Below are positions 44,735 to 53,507 of a DNA stretch of 64,000 nt, in pieces. Below the pieces are notes generated by a model. That model had not been told where the DNA came from, made no database searches, and saw only the letters and a program-made list of their open reading frames with translations. The translations under genes and the position numbers were made by a program. Source of the DNA: Cohnella caldifontis (GTDB taxonomy: Bacteria; Bacillota; Bacilli; Paenibacillales; Paenibacillaceae); contig NZ_JAQZSJ010000002.1 of the NCBI RefSeq assembly GCF_029360585.1, positions 62,001 through 126,000 of the forward strand, given 5' to 3'. The number at the start of each line of letters is the position of its first letter. Position 1 is the stretch's first letter.

Positions 44735-46552
44735 TCACTTCCTCAGATGGTAAGGCACCGTGGCGATGACCACGTCTTTCTGGTTGAACAAATACGCCCG
44801 AAGGAGCAGGCTCGACTGGTTGTGAAGCATATGCTGCCACCAATGCTTCACGATGAATTGCGGGATCAGCACGGTCAGATGGTCCGTCTCCGCTTTTTTC
44901 CACTCGACCGTTTCGATGAACTTCACGATCGGCCGGGTAATGCTGCGGTAGCTGGACCGGAGCACGATCAAGCGGACGCCGGGATTCCAGTCCTCCCATT
45001 TTTTCTCCATCCGTTCGATTTCTTCGTCGTCGAACCCGACGTATACGGCGATGACGTTGTCCGTCAGGGATTTGGCGTAGCTGAGCGAGTTCAAGACGAC
45101 GCGCGTGATCCCGGCGACCGGCACGACGATCGTGCTGCCCTTGATGACCGGTTTGTCATGGCACGGATCGATGCGGAGCTGATTCGCCGTGTTCGCGTAA
45201 TGCCGGTAGATTTGATAGAACAGATAGATCACGGCGGGCAGGAAAACGAAGATCATCCATACCTGATGGAACTTGGTGAAGATGAAGATCAGCGTAATGC
45301 TGAGCGTCGTCAGCATGCCGACCGTATTGACCGCGAATTTGATCGCCCATCCTTGCGGCTTCCGGCGGATCCAGCGGACCATCATCCCCAGCTGAGACAA
45401 CGTGAACGGGATGAAAACGCCGACCGCATACAACGGAATCAAGTTTTCGGTGTCGCCGTGGAAGGCCGCGACGAGCAGTGCCGACAACACGCCGAGAAAG
45501 ATGATGCCGTTCGAGAATCCGAGGCGGTCGCCGCGGACCTTGAACGCATGGGGCATGAATTTGTCCTTGGCCAGCATGAACGCCAGCAGCGGAAAGGCGG
45601 AATACGCCGTGTTGGCGGCAAGGAACAGGATCAGGGCCGTTACGCCTTGAATGGCATAGTAGACGGCGCCCCGTCCGAACGTGGCGTCCGCGATCTGGGA
45701 CACGACCGTTTCCTTCGGATTCGGGGATATGCCGAACCAATAGGCCAACAGGCTGATCCCGATGAACATGGCGCCAAGGATGGCGCCCATCATGACCAGC
45801 GTGGCGGCAGCGTTCCGTTCGGCGGGTTTCTTGAAGTTCGGAATCGCGTTGGAGACCGCTTCGACCCCGGTGAGCGCCGAACAACCCGAACTGAACGCCT
45901 TGAGCAGCAGAAAGAGGCTGATGTTGGAGACCGCCGTCCCCCACTCCGGCACGTCGGCGTGTACGCCGCCCGTCAAATACTTGACGAACCCGGACACGAT
46001 GAGGACGAAGATTGCCGCGACGAACAAATAGACGGGTATCGCCAGGACGGAAGCGGATTCCGTGATCCCCCTCAGGTTCATGACCGTCAGGAACGCGATC
46101 ATGACGAGCGCGATGAGCACGCGGTGGTCGTGCATCGAGGGAAACGCGGACGTGATCGCGTCCGTACCGGCGGAGGAACTGACGGCCACGGTCAGGATAT
46201 AGTCGACGAGAAGCGATCCGCCCGCCAGCAGTCCCGCGGGAACGCCGAGATTGTCTTTGGCGACGACGTAGGCCCCGCCTCCGGCCGGGTAGGCGTAGAT
46301 CGTTTGGCGGTAGGACAAGACGAGAACCAGCAATAGACCGAGCACGGCGAACGAAATCGGAATCGAGTACCAGACGGCGGCGAACCCCGCGGCCATCAGA
46401 ACGATCAAGATTTGCTCCGTTCCGTAAGCCACGGACGATAACGCGTCGGACGAAAGTACCGCGAGCGCCTTTAATTTCCCGAGTTTCTCTTCTTCGATTT
46501 CGGCGCTTCTGAGCGGGCGGCCGATCAAGAACCGTTTGAACCTGCTGACCAT
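44735..46552 (-). CDS. kimA: KimA-type potassium transporter behind a c-di-AMP riboswitch
   Basis: This 605-residue KimA homologue has the same landmarks as its downstream paralogue (LSSDALSSVAYGTEQIL, SYRQTIYAYPAGGGAYVV, GVEAVSNAIPNFKKP) and a C-terminal c-di-AMP-binding-type domain ending ATVPYHLRK. ATG 46552 aligns with the B. subtilis protein start; AAGGAG is 13 bases away. The leader contains a ydaO-type riboswitch and a terminator, so c-di-AMP should act twice, on transcription and on the transporter. In-frame codons back to 46660 lie in the leader RNA and are not coding. Confidence 0.92.
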   Translation of the reverse strand: MVSRFKRFLIGRPLRSAEIEEEKLGKLKALAVLSSDALSSVAYGTEQILIVLMAAGFAAVWYSIPISFAVLGLLLVLVLSYRQTIYAYPAGGGAYVVAKDNLGVPAGLLAGGSLLVDYILTVAVSSSAGTDAITSAFPSMHDHRVLIALVMIAFLTVMNLRGITESASVLAIPVYLFVAAIFVLIVSGFVKYLTGGVHADVPEWGTAVSNISLFLLLKAFSSGCSALTGVEAVSNAIPNFKKPAERNAAATLVMMGAILGAMFIGISLLAYWFGISPNPKETVVSQIADATFGRGAVYYAIQGVTALILFLAANTAYSAFPLLAFMLAKDKFMPHAFKVRGDRLGFSNGIIFLGVLSALLVAAFHGDTENLIPLYAVGVFIPFTLSQLGMMVRWIRRKPQGWAIKFAVNTVGMLTTLSITLIFIFTKFHQVWMIFVFLPAVIYLFYQIYRHYANTANQLRIDPCHDKPVIKGSTIVVPVAGITRVVLNSLSYAKSLTDNVIAVYVGFDDEEIERMEKKWEDWNPGVRLIVLRSSYRSITRPIVKFIETVEWKKAETDHLTVLIPQFIVKHWWQHMLHNQSSLLLRAYLFNQKDVVIATVPYHLRK

Positions 46553-46594
46553 TTCCGGATGCAGACTCCTTGTGATGGGATTCGACGAGAACGA

Positions 46595-46630
46595 CAAAAA
46601 AGCCGCAGGAAAGCAGGGCTTTCCGCGGCT
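46595..46630 (-). terminator. Riboswitch-controlled terminator in the kimA leader
   Basis: On the minus strand AGCCGCGGAAAG pairs with CTTTCCTGCGGCT (one bulge, 46601-46630), followed by seven Ts. It lies between the riboswitch aptamer and the kimA ribosome binding site, as expected for an expression platform. Confidence 0.88.
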
Positions 46631-46660
46631 CGCCTTGCGGCGCAAGGCAGGCGTGAACAT

Positions 46661-46819
46661 TCCCTCTTTCGGACGCTTACGAGGTTAGCTGACGGATTCG
46701 GGCACGAAAGCAGCCCTACGCCGGCCTGTCAAGCGCGGCGATTCACCCCGAAAGCCGGATCGGTCGATCCGGCCTTCATTGGTTCCCCCGTTTCCGGTTT
46801 GGCGGAATTCAGCGATCAG
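46661..46819 (-). ncRNA. c-di-AMP riboswitch (ydaO-yuaA type)
   Basis: Read on the minus strand, the conserved blocks occur in order: GATCGCTGAATTCCGCC, CGGGGGAACCAAT, a GCCGGATC/GATCCGGC hairpin, TTTCGGGGTGAATC, CGTAGGGC, and CCGTCAGCTAACCTCGTAAG-CGTCC. These match the ydaO aptamer, which binds two c-di-AMP molecules and favours termination when ligand is high. An intrinsic terminator follows directly and then two kimA genes, the classic regulon. Confidence 0.95.
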
Positions 46820-46849
46820 GTATTGTCGATATGTTGGATCACGAAATGA

Positions 46850-46879
46850 ATCATACTCCCTTCCGACGCGGCGCGCAAA
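46850..46879 (-). promoter_or_regulatory. Candidate promoter of the riboswitch-kimA transcript
   Basis: On the minus strand TATGAT (46855-46850) lies 18 bases after a weak TTTGCG -35 (46879-46874), placing the RNA start near 46843, just before the aptamer. The rest of the gap, to 47066, shows no gene. Confidence 0.45.
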
Positions 46880-47066
46880 GCAAGGTTTGCCTCGTCGTCG
46901 GAGGTTTCCGGCATCTACAAGTTCCGTACAGCGCTTACATCGGGATCGCCCGCGGATTCCCTGCGTTTTTCGGGCGGAATCTCGCGATATTGCCGGAAAG
47001 TCTCGTTCTGCTAAGGGCTTTACCGTGACGGCCCCATGCGGAGGCTTGATGAGGAGGCCTTGATCC

Positions 47067-47492
47067 TCAAGCGAAATCCGTTTCAAACACGCATTCATAT
47101 CGTTCGGCATGAGGATATTTTTGACCGAGACTCGTGATTTCGAATCCGATGCTCCGATAAAAATCGACCGCGTCATCGTCGGTCTCCAGTTTGATTTTTT
47201 TGGGTTTAATCAAATCGATCAATTCCAAGATCATGCCTCTGCCATATCCCAAGCCTCTGTATTCCGGATCAACCGAAAGATGGCGGATATAAATCCCTTC
47301 GTCTGGCAGGGATCGATATCCGATGACGCCGATGATTTCTCCGTCCAGCGAATATCCCATCAGGATATTGTCGTTCGATTCGTACGATTCCATTGCGGCC
47401 TTCAACTTTTCCGGATCCGGAAAAACGGAGTACCCTACCAATTCCATGATGGCATCGTCATGTAATTTGTCTCGGATGGGGATCAGCACCAT
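47067..47492 (-). CDS. GNAT-family N-acetyltransferase
   Basis: This 141-residue single-domain acetyltransferase has the acetyl-CoA loop in HLSVDPEYRGLGYGRGMILELI (about 70-92, R/Q-x2-G-x-G/A pattern), preceded by the IIGVIGYRSLPDEG strand, with DFYRSIGFE near the end. It transfers an acetyl group to an unknown amine. ATG 47492 is favoured over GTG 47498 by the GGAAGAGG site. It is the gene upstream of the kimA leader and shares its strand, but the kimA transcript has its own promoter. Nothing nearby hints at the substrate. Confidence 0.82.
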   Translation of the reverse strand: MVLIPIRDKLHDDAIMELVGYSVFPDPEKLKAAMESYESNDNILMGYSLDGEIIGVIGYRSLPDEGIYIRHLSVDPEYRGLGYGRGMILELIDLIKPKKIKLETDDDAVDFYRSIGFEITSLGQKYPHAERYECVFETDFA

Positions 47493-47540
47493 CGACACCT
47501 CTTCCTTTTCGCTATCGTTTGAGACGAGCGTTTATAACCG

Positions 47541-48131
47541 TCAAGGATTTTCCGCTTCCACGATCAGGAACAGGTTCTTGTACATCCGCTCCGTCCGCCG
47601 GATCCGAAATCCCGCCTGCTCGACGTGCTGTAAGGTGTTCCGATTCAGATGGCATCCCCCGCACATCCGCTTCCAAGCCGGCGTCAGCCAATCCTGCAGC
47701 TTTCCCAGCGCGGGTTGGTCCATCTTCACGTGTTCGAACAGCACGAGGGTGCCGCCCGGTTTGCAAACTCTGCGAATCTCTTCCAGGGCGGTCTTCGGGT
47801 CCGGAATCGTGCAGAACACCAGCGTTCCTACGGCCGCGTCGAAGGTGTCCGATTCGAAGGGGAGCCGCTCGGCTCCCGCGTCAATCACTTCGATCGGCAC
47901 GCGGGACTGACGGGCACGCTTGGCGGAAACTTCCCGCATGACCGGCTCGGGTTCGATCGCCGCGACGCGATCGGCTTGGCGATAATAGGGGAAATTCACG
48001 CCGGTGCCCGAACCGATTTCCAGCACGGCACCCCGGATCTGCGGCAGCAAACGTTCCCGGACCGGATGGCATATCCTTCTCTCCACGGGTCCCATCAAAC
48101 GGTCGTAATATCGGTTGAAAAACGAGCCCAT
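47541..48131 (-). CDS. Class I SAM-dependent methyltransferase
   Basis: This 196-residue methyltransferase of the UbiE/PmtA-like group has VLEIGSGTGVNFPYY as SAM motif I (about 36-50), AAIEPEPVMR as the acidic motif II, and LPFESDTFDAAVGTLVFCTIPDP with the post-I signature. The N-terminal FFNRYYDRLMGPVERR segment is shared with phospholipid and quinone methyltransferase-like proteins. The substrate is unknown. It follows the tetR gene by 20 bases, so it is the likely target and partner of that regulator. Confidence 0.82.
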   Translation of the reverse strand: MGSFFNRYYDRLMGPVERRICHPVRERLLPQIRGAVLEIGSGTGVNFPYYRQADRVAAIEPEPVMREVSAKRARQSRVPIEVIDAGAERLPFESDTFDAAVGTLVFCTIPDPKTALEEIRRVCKPGGTLVLFEHVKMDQPALGKLQDWLTPAWKRMCGGCHLNRNTLQHVEQAGFRIRRTERMYKNLFLIVEAENP

Positions 48132-48151
48132 TCGTCCTAGACACCTGCCGT

Positions 48152-48745
48152 TTACTTGGTAACCAGCCGCATGATCGTATCGACATCCGGAATCCGATAG
48201 ACGCCGTCTCCCTTGGCGTTCACGACCATCACGCCCGAAAGGATCGTAAAGTAAGAGGCGATGATTTCCTCCAGGTCACCCGCCGCAATGTCGCCGGAGC
48301 GCTGCCCCTCTTCGAAGATGGGACGCATCAAGTCGACGTAAGCTTTCATCGAATATTCCGAAAAAAGCTCTTTGATCCGATCCGGCAAATCATCCGACAT
48401 GCGCGCTTGATAAATCAACAGAAAGTAGTACTTGCCCTCATCATTCAAGATGGATTGGGTCAAAAACCGGATTTTCTCCAGCGGGGCTATCGGCAGATCC
48501 CGAAGGCTTTTCGTTGCGGAATAGGAGATGTCTATCGCTTCTTGGACGAGGGCGATAAGGGCTTCGTCTTTCGACTTGAAGTAATGGTAGAAAAGCCCCT
48601 GGCTCACCCCCGCTTCCGCGACGATCATGCTGATTTTCGTTCCGTCGATTCCCCTCCGGGCAAAAACCTTAAGCGCGGCCCGCATGATCTGATCTTTGCG
48701 TTCGTCCCGAATTTGGCTTAATTGCTCTTTGCTTAAAGGCGACAA
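48152..48745 (-). CDS. TetR-family transcriptional regulator
   Basis: This 197-residue regulator has an N-terminal TetR helix-turn-helix (about 12-60; IMRAALKVFARRGIDGTKISMI...VSQGLFYHYFKSKDEAL) and an all-helical ligand-binding domain. It starts at TTG 48745 with AGGAGG 8 bases upstream; that site overlaps the end of a decayed hydrolase gene. It is followed by the methyltransferase gene in the same operon. The ligand is unknown. Confidence 0.87.
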   Translation of the reverse strand: MSPLSKEQLSQIRDERKDQIMRAALKVFARRGIDGTKISMIVAEAGVSQGLFYHYFKSKDEALIALVQEAIDISYSATKSLRDLPIAPLEKIRFLTQSILNDEGKYYFLLIYQARMSDDLPDRIKELFSEYSMKAYVDLMRPIFEEGQRSGDIAAGDLEEIIASYFTILSGVMVVNAKGDGVYRIPDVDTIMRLVTK

Positions 48746-48756
48746 AGTCCGGCCTC

Positions 48757-49145
48757 CTAGTTAGAAAAATACCGCTTCACTTGTTGTACCACCCCGGACG
48801 GCCGATGTCCATTCAACGGAGCCATGTGACCGGATTTCGGCAGGATCAGCGTCTTCGGATTGGACAGGGTCTGCTCGAGAACCCTGATCGAAGGTACGGC
48901 CTCCTTGCTTTTGCCGCCCGCCATATCGGAATGGACTGATTGACGGAAACGCCAGGTTCATAGAGGGCGAGTTTCGTGAATCTCCCGTTCGTTCTGGCCG
49001 TTTCCAACGCAACGAGCCCTCCATAGCTATGTCCGAATAAATAGGCAGCTCCCGTCGCTTCCTGTACGGCCGTCAAGTCCTCAATCCTTGAATTTTTCCC
49101 CCCTTCCCAATTCCCGCCTGCCCGCCTATAATGAAACCATAAAAG
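48757..49145 (-). pseudogene. Decayed alpha/beta hydrolase remnant
   Basis: Two pieces in different frames add up to parts of an alpha/beta hydrolase. The upstream piece carries the nucleophile elbow GHSYGGLVALETA and LALYEPGVSVNQ. After a frame change near 48920, the downstream piece reads VLEQTLSNPKTLILPKSGHM with the catalytic-histidine region, ending KRYFSN at a TAG (48759-48757). The expected cap region, about 100 residues, and the N-terminus are missing, so no functional enzyme can be made. Confidence 0.72.
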
Positions 49146-49159
49146 TGAGTCCTCACTCA
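49104..49159 (+). promoter_or_regulatory. ABC exporter promoter with TetR-type operator
   Basis: TTCCCA (49104-49109), a 17-base spacer and a perfect TATAAT (49127-49132) form a promoter. Just past the start point lies TGAGT-CCTC-ACTCA (49146-49159), inside AGTGAGTCCTCACTCA, an inverted repeat of the kind bound by TetR regulators. A tetR gene is the third gene of this operon. Confidence 0.65.
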
Positions 49160-49184
49160 TTTTCATCGCAAGGAGGATGGTTCC

Positions 49185-49934
49185 ATGGGTCAATCACCCG
49201 CGGCGGAGAACGTTCCCCTCGTCGAAATCCGCGGCGTCAGCCGGCGGTTCGGCGCCAAAACCGTGCTGGACGACGTCTCCCTGAACGTCGAGCGCGGCGA
49301 GATTTTCGGGCTGCTCGGCCCTTCCGGATCGGGCAAAACGACGCTGATCAAGCTGATTACCGGAATCGACAAAGCCGACGAAGGCACGGTTCGGATGTTC
49401 GGCGAGACCATGCCGAAGCTCTCGTTGCTGCAACGTTACGGCTACATGGCGCAATCGGACGCCCTCTACCAGGAGCTGACCGCGCGCGAGAACCTGCGGT
49501 TTTTCGCGTCTCTTTACGGACTCGCGGGATCCCGGCGCGAAGAGCGGATCCGCGCCGCCATGGAAATCGTCGATCTAAACGACCATTTGAATAAAACTGT
49601 ATCCGCCTATTCCGGAGGCATGAAACGGCGCCTTTCCCTGGCCATCTCGCTGCTGCACGAGCCGGAGCTGCTGATTCTGGACGAACCGACCGTCGGCATC
49701 GATCCCGTGCTCCGCCGGTCGATCTGGGAAGAGCTCCTGGCGCTGCGGGACCGCGGCACCTCGATCGTTCTGACGACGCACGTCATGGACGAAGCGGACA
49801 AATGCGACCGTATCGGCTTGATCCGGGATGGCCGCCTTACGGCCGTCGACACCCCGCAGGGGTTGAAAAACAGAAGCGGAACCGATTCGATCGAGCAAGC
49901 GTTTATCGTCCTTGGCGGAGGTGCCCCATCATGA
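49185..49934 (+). CDS. ABC transporter ATP-binding protein (ABC-2 exporter)
   Basis: This 249-residue ATPase has Walker A GPSGSGKTT (about 45-53), a Q-loop near YGYMAQ, the signature SAYSGGMKRR, Walker B LLILDEPTVGID, and the H-loop TTHVMDEA. It resembles the DrrA/YhaQ group that powers ABC-2 drug or lipid exporters. AAGGAGG precedes the ATG. Its stop overlaps the permease start (ATGA), followed by a tetR gene, a layout typical of self-regulated multidrug or envelope-stress exporters. Confidence 0.92.
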   Translation: MGQSPAAENVPLVEIRGVSRRFGAKTVLDDVSLNVERGEIFGLLGPSGSGKTTLIKLITGIDKADEGTVRMFGETMPKLSLLQRYGYMAQSDALYQELTARENLRFFASLYGLAGSRREERIRAAMEIVDLNDHLNKTVSAYSGGMKRRLSLAISLLHEPELLILDEPTVGIDPVLRRSIWEELLALRDRGTSIVLTTHVMDEADKCDRIGLIRDGRLTAVDTPQGLKNRSGTDSIEQAFIVLGGGAPS

Positions 49935-50950
49935 GAACGCGCGCCCTTGCGGTTCGGATCATCCGGCAGTTCCTGCGGGACAAACGGACGATGGCTTTGT
50001 TGTTCCTGGCTCCCCTGCTCGTGCTGACGTTGATGCATTTCGTGTTCAACGGGCAGACGGTCAAACCGGACGTCGGGGTCGCGGGGATCCCGTCCGCGGT
50101 CACCGCGAAAGTGGATCCGGAAACGGCCCGGATCGTCGATTACCCGGATCGGAAAGAAGCCGAGGAGGATTTGCGCGACGGCAAGCTGGATGCGGTCATC
50201 TCCATCGAGAACGGCAAGCCGGCGATCCTGCTGGAGGGCACCGATCCTTCCATGGCCAAGGCCGTCCAGCTTCTCTTGCAAAAAACGCTCCAGGCCGATA
50301 TGCTGACGGTACAGCCGCAGATTTCGTATCTATACGGGGACGAGGATTTGTCCTCTTTCGATTCGTTCGGTCCGGTCCTGATCGGCTTCTTCTCGTTCTT
50401 CTTCGTCTTCCTGCTCGCGGGCGTCTCGTTCCTGCGGGAGAGAACGACGGGGACGCTGGAAAGGCTGCTGGCGACCCCGATACGCCGTTCCGAAGTCGTG
50501 GCGGGGTACTTGCTCGGCTTCGGCTTGTTCACCTTGGCGCAGGCGACGCTGATCGCCTGGTTCTCCATTCGCGTGCTTGGGATCTACATGGCGGGTTCGG
50601 TGTGGTTGGTGTTGCTGATCAATTTGCTTCTCACGCTGACGGCGCTGACCTTGGGCACCCTGCTGTCCTCGTATGCCGGAACCGAATTCCAGATCATTCA
50701 ATTCATCCCGCTCGTGATCGTGCCGCAAGTATTTTTCTCGGGCTTGTTCAACCTGGAAGCCATGAATCCTTGGCTGCAGAAGCTGAGTTATGTGATGCCG
50801 CTGTATTACGGCGCCGACGCCATGCGGGACATCATGCTTAGGGGCAAGGGTTTGGCAGGCATACAAGTCGACATCTACGTGCTGCTCGGTTTCTCGGTCC
50901 TGTTCGCGCTGCTGAACGTTGCCGCCTTGAAGAAGCAAAGAACGATCTAA
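49931..50950 (+). CDS. ABC-2 type transporter permease
   Basis: This 339-residue permease has the ABC-2 layout: TM1 (about 22-40), a large extracytoplasmic domain (about 45-165), then five clustered helices (about 170-335) with FLRERTTGTLERLLATPI, the hallmark coupling segment, and QIIQFIPLVIVPQVFFSGLF. It pairs with the preceding ATPase through an ATGA overlap. The in-frame codons back to 49802 lie inside the ATPase gene. The exported compound is unknown; it could relate to the RiPP of this window but there is no direct link. Confidence 0.9.
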   Translation: MRTRALAVRIIRQFLRDKRTMALLFLAPLLVLTLMHFVFNGQTVKPDVGVAGIPSAVTAKVDPETARIVDYPDRKEAEEDLRDGKLDAVISIENGKPAILLEGTDPSMAKAVQLLLQKTLQADMLTVQPQISYLYGDEDLSSFDSFGPVLIGFFSFFFVFLLAGVSFLRERTTGTLERLLATPIRRSEVVAGYLLGFGLFTLAQATLIAWFSIRVLGIYMAGSVWLVLLINLLLTLTALTLGTLLSSYAGTEFQIIQFIPLVIVPQVFFSGLFNLEAMNPWLQKLSYVMPLYYGADAMRDIMLRGKGLAGIQVDIYVLLGFSVLFALLNVAALKKQRTI

Positions 50951-50986
50951 CCTAACCACTAAACGGACGATCAGGGGGGATGCCGC

Positions 50987-51649
50987 ATGTCCGAAGCCAT
51001 GGAACCCTGGCTGGCCGAGCTGATGGGCGCGGGCTCCTCCGGAGAACGGATGACGGAGAAACAAAAACGCATTTTCGAAGCGGCCGTCGAGGTATTCGCG
51101 GAGAAAGGTTACTCCGCCGCCTCGACGAGCGAAATCGCCCAGCGCGCGGGGGTGGCGGAGGGAACGATCTTCCGCCATTACCGGACGAAGAAAGAACTGC
51201 TCATCGCGATCGTCGCCCCGGCCATGGTGCGCATGCTGGCTCCGTTCGTCCTCCGGGAATTCCGCGACGTTTTCAAAACCGATTATGAAACGATCGACCA
51301 GTTTTTGCGGGCGATGATCGAGAACCGAATCGAATTCCTGGAGAAAAACAAAAGCTTTCTGCGCATCCTGCTGCAGGAGCTGCCGTTTCATCCGGAACTG
51401 CAGGAGCAGCTTCGGAGCGTCGTTTTTCCTCAAGTGAAAGAACGTATCGAGAAAGTCATCGACCGTTTCCGGGAAAAGGGCCAGCTGATCGAGCTTCCGT
51501 CCGTCACGATCATACGCCTGGTCGCCTCCGCGGCGATTGGATACGTGCTGATGCGGACGTTCTTCGGCTCGTCCGGCAACCCGGAGTGGAACGATACGCG
51601 GGAACGGCAAGCGACCATCGATTTTATCCGGAAAGGTTTGACACCCTAG
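50987..51649 (+). CDS. TetR-family regulator of the ABC exporter operon
   Basis: This 220-residue regulator has an N-terminal extension of about 20 residues, a TetR helix-turn-helix (about 22-70; IFEAAVEVFAEKGYSAASTSEIAQRAGVAEGTIFRHYRTKKELL) and a helical C-terminal ligand domain. It is third in the exporter operon, 36 bases after the permease. The operator-like repeat beside the operon promoter suggests autorepression relieved by an exporter substrate. Confidence 0.9.
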   Translation: MSEAMEPWLAELMGAGSSGERMTEKQKRIFEAAVEVFAEKGYSAASTSEIAQRAGVAEGTIFRHYRTKKELLIAIVAPAMVRMLAPFVLREFRDVFKTDYETIDQFLRAMIENRIEFLEKNKSFLRILLQELPFHPELQEQLRSVVFPQVKERIEKVIDRFREKGQLIELPSVTIIRLVASAAIGYVLMRTFFGSSGNPEWNDTRERQATIDFIRKGLTP

Positions 51650-51651
51650 AA

Positions 51652-52563
51652 ATGAACGACACCCGGCCTTTGCCCGACAATCCATTCCCGAGAACGCCGC
51701 CGATCGCCCCCATATTCCCGCTGCTGGTCGGCATGATCGCGATCTCGTTCGCGCCTATTCTCGTCAAATATTCGCAGGCGCCAGCCTCCATCCAAGGCAT
51801 GTACAGGATGCTGTTCACGCTGCTGCTCATGCTTCCGTTCGGAAGAAAGCAGTTGCCCGCCATCCGCGGCATCCGGCTGAAGGACTGGGGGCTGCTGGCG
51901 CTGGCCGGCTTCTTCCTGGGCCTCCATTTTCTCTGGTGGATGATGTCCATGGATTTGACGTCGATTGCCAGCTCCACGATCATCTTGTCGTTGGAGCCGG
52001 TCCTCGTCATGATCGGATCCTTTCTCCTCTTCAAGGACAAGCCTTCGAAAATGGGGATCGCGGGGCTGCTGACCGCCTTCGCCGGCATCTTATTCGTCGG
52101 TTCCGGAGATATGGGCATCTCAAGGTCGGCCGTCACCGGGGATTTCCTGTCATTCCTGTCCGTCTTGTCGATCGCGGTCAATATGCTGATCGCCAAACGG
52201 ATATTAGAACGCGTCCCCTCCTACTTGTACAGCCTTGTCGTATTCGCCGTCGCCTTTCTTTTTTTCGCCTTGTATAATGCGGCGACGGGCACGCCGATGT
52301 TCGGCTATCCGCCCCGGGAGTGGCTGATTTTCCTCTTGCTCGCCATCGTGCCGACGGTGCTCGGCCATATGATTTTCAACTGGCTTCTCGCCTACGTGAG
52401 CGCCACCACGATCTCCATGAGCGTATTCGCGGAACCGGTCGGCGCCAGCCTGCTCGGCATCGCGCTGTTCCGGGAAATGCTGAACCCGTTTCAGCTGATC
52501 GGAGGCGCGCTCGCCATTATCGGACTGCTGCTGTACTTGAAGCCGACAAGCCAACCGAAATAA
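51652..52563 (+). CDS. EamA/DMT-family transporter
   Basis: This 303-residue protein has ten membrane helices in two EamA repeats (about 20-155 and 165-295), with ILSLEPVLVMIGSFLLFKD at the end of the first and VFAEPVGASLLGIALFREMLNPFQLIGGALAIIG in the second. DMT permeases export metabolites or toxic compounds; the substrate is unknown. The ATG at 51652 is two bases after the tetR stop, so it belongs to the exporter operon. Confidence 0.88.
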   Translation: MNDTRPLPDNPFPRTPPIAPIFPLLVGMIAISFAPILVKYSQAPASIQGMYRMLFTLLLMLPFGRKQLPAIRGIRLKDWGLLALAGFFLGLHFLWWMMSMDLTSIASSTIILSLEPVLVMIGSFLLFKDKPSKMGIAGLLTAFAGILFVGSGDMGISRSAVTGDFLSFLSVLSIAVNMLIAKRILERVPSYLYSLVVFAVAFLFFALYNAATGTPMFGYPPREWLIFLLLAIVPTVLGHMIFNWLLAYVSATTISMSVFAEPVGASLLGIALFREMLNPFQLIGGALAIIGLLLYLKPTSQPK

Positions 52564-52570
52564 AACGCCT

Positions 52571-53431
52571 TCACACGACGGGAGGATTCGTAGGAAGCTG
52601 AACGTTCTGCGTGAAGTCGGGCTTGGTCAGCGGGCAGTTGACCAGCGGAGCGGCATCGGGGATGAATTCGGTCAATTTGCGCATGAAATAACACGTCTCC
52701 GGCAAATGGTGCTCCAAAAACCGCAGCGTGGTGCGGCTGACCAACTCTGTCCCCCGGTACATGCGAATCACCGTGAGGACCAAGGAGTTGAACGCTTGGA
52801 CGGATTCCAGCGCTTCGCGGGCCAGCCGGATTTGCACGGGCAGGTTCGCGGGTGAGAAGCGGAGATAGCCGCGGATGAGTTCGTTTTGCGTGAATAATCC
52901 TCGGAATGCAGCCGCGGACGCCGCCGTCTGCGCAAGCAGATCCGTTTCCCCGGGATCGAGGATATTGGCGAGAAGCAGCGCGTGCCCCAGCTGATCCTCG
53001 AGCCACAGATCCATCAGTTCGACCAACGGCAGCGGAGGGTAAGCCTGGCCGCGCGCGGCGTAAAACAGGATGCGGTTGTATTCCTGATTCTCGTTCAGCG
53101 TCCCGTTCAAATACGTCGGAGTAAGATTCAGATTGATCCGGTTCTCCAGCCGCAGCCGCTGAAGTCCTCCCTCGAAGCGGTAATACCCTTCGGCAACGGG
53201 AGCAACCTTCGCCGCGAATGCCGAATACGATGCGCTTTCCCACGCGCCCGGACGGTCCAGCCTTTCCGATTCCGCGAGCAGCGACCGGAATGCTTCAATG
53301 TAACGCTGGGCGGAACGAACGGCCTGTTCTTCGGTCGGCGAGAGGAAGTCTCTCACGAAATACGCGTGATCCTGTAAAATTTCAAGCCAGAAGCGATGCT
53401 CCTCGTAAGGCGGAATGGAAGAAACGGTCAT
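52571..53431 (-). CDS. DUF2935 protein, hemerythrin-like helical bundle
   Basis: This 286-residue all-helical protein belongs to the DUF2935 family of Bacillales. It has two bundle repeats, each with an E/H-x3-H pattern: EEHRFWLEILQDHAYFVRDFL (about 10-30) and LWLEDQLGHALLLANILDPGE (about 147-167), with later EHHLPETCYFM. These residues suggest a di-metal site. The function is unknown. It is convergent with the DMT gene and monocistronic. Confidence 0.82.
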   Translation of the reverse strand: MTVSSIPPYEEHRFWLEILQDHAYFVRDFLSPTEEQAVRSAQRYIEAFRSLLAESERLDRPGAWESASYSAFAAKVAPVAEGYYRFEGGLQRLRLENRINLNLTPTYLNGTLNENQEYNRILFYAARGQAYPPLPLVELMDLWLEDQLGHALLLANILDPGETDLLAQTAASAAAFRGLFTQNELIRGYLRFSPANLPVQIRLAREALESVQAFNSLVLTVIRMYRGTELVSRTTLRFLEHHLPETCYFMRKLTEFIPDAAPLVNCPLTKPDFTQNVQLPTNPPVV

Positions 53432-53507
53432 GACGGATCCCTCCGCTTTCGGTGGTTATCCGTTTAGCCTATGCCGCCGAAGCCGCCATTTTGCCAATAT
53501 AAACGAA

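Noticed and set aside
44747..46336. 529-codon open frame on the plus strand
   Set aside because: It is antisense to the first kimA gene; composition and lack of motifs mark it as a shadow.
46685..47176. 163-codon open frame on the minus strand
   Set aside because: It runs through the c-di-AMP riboswitch and kimA promoter, and its product resembles nothing known.
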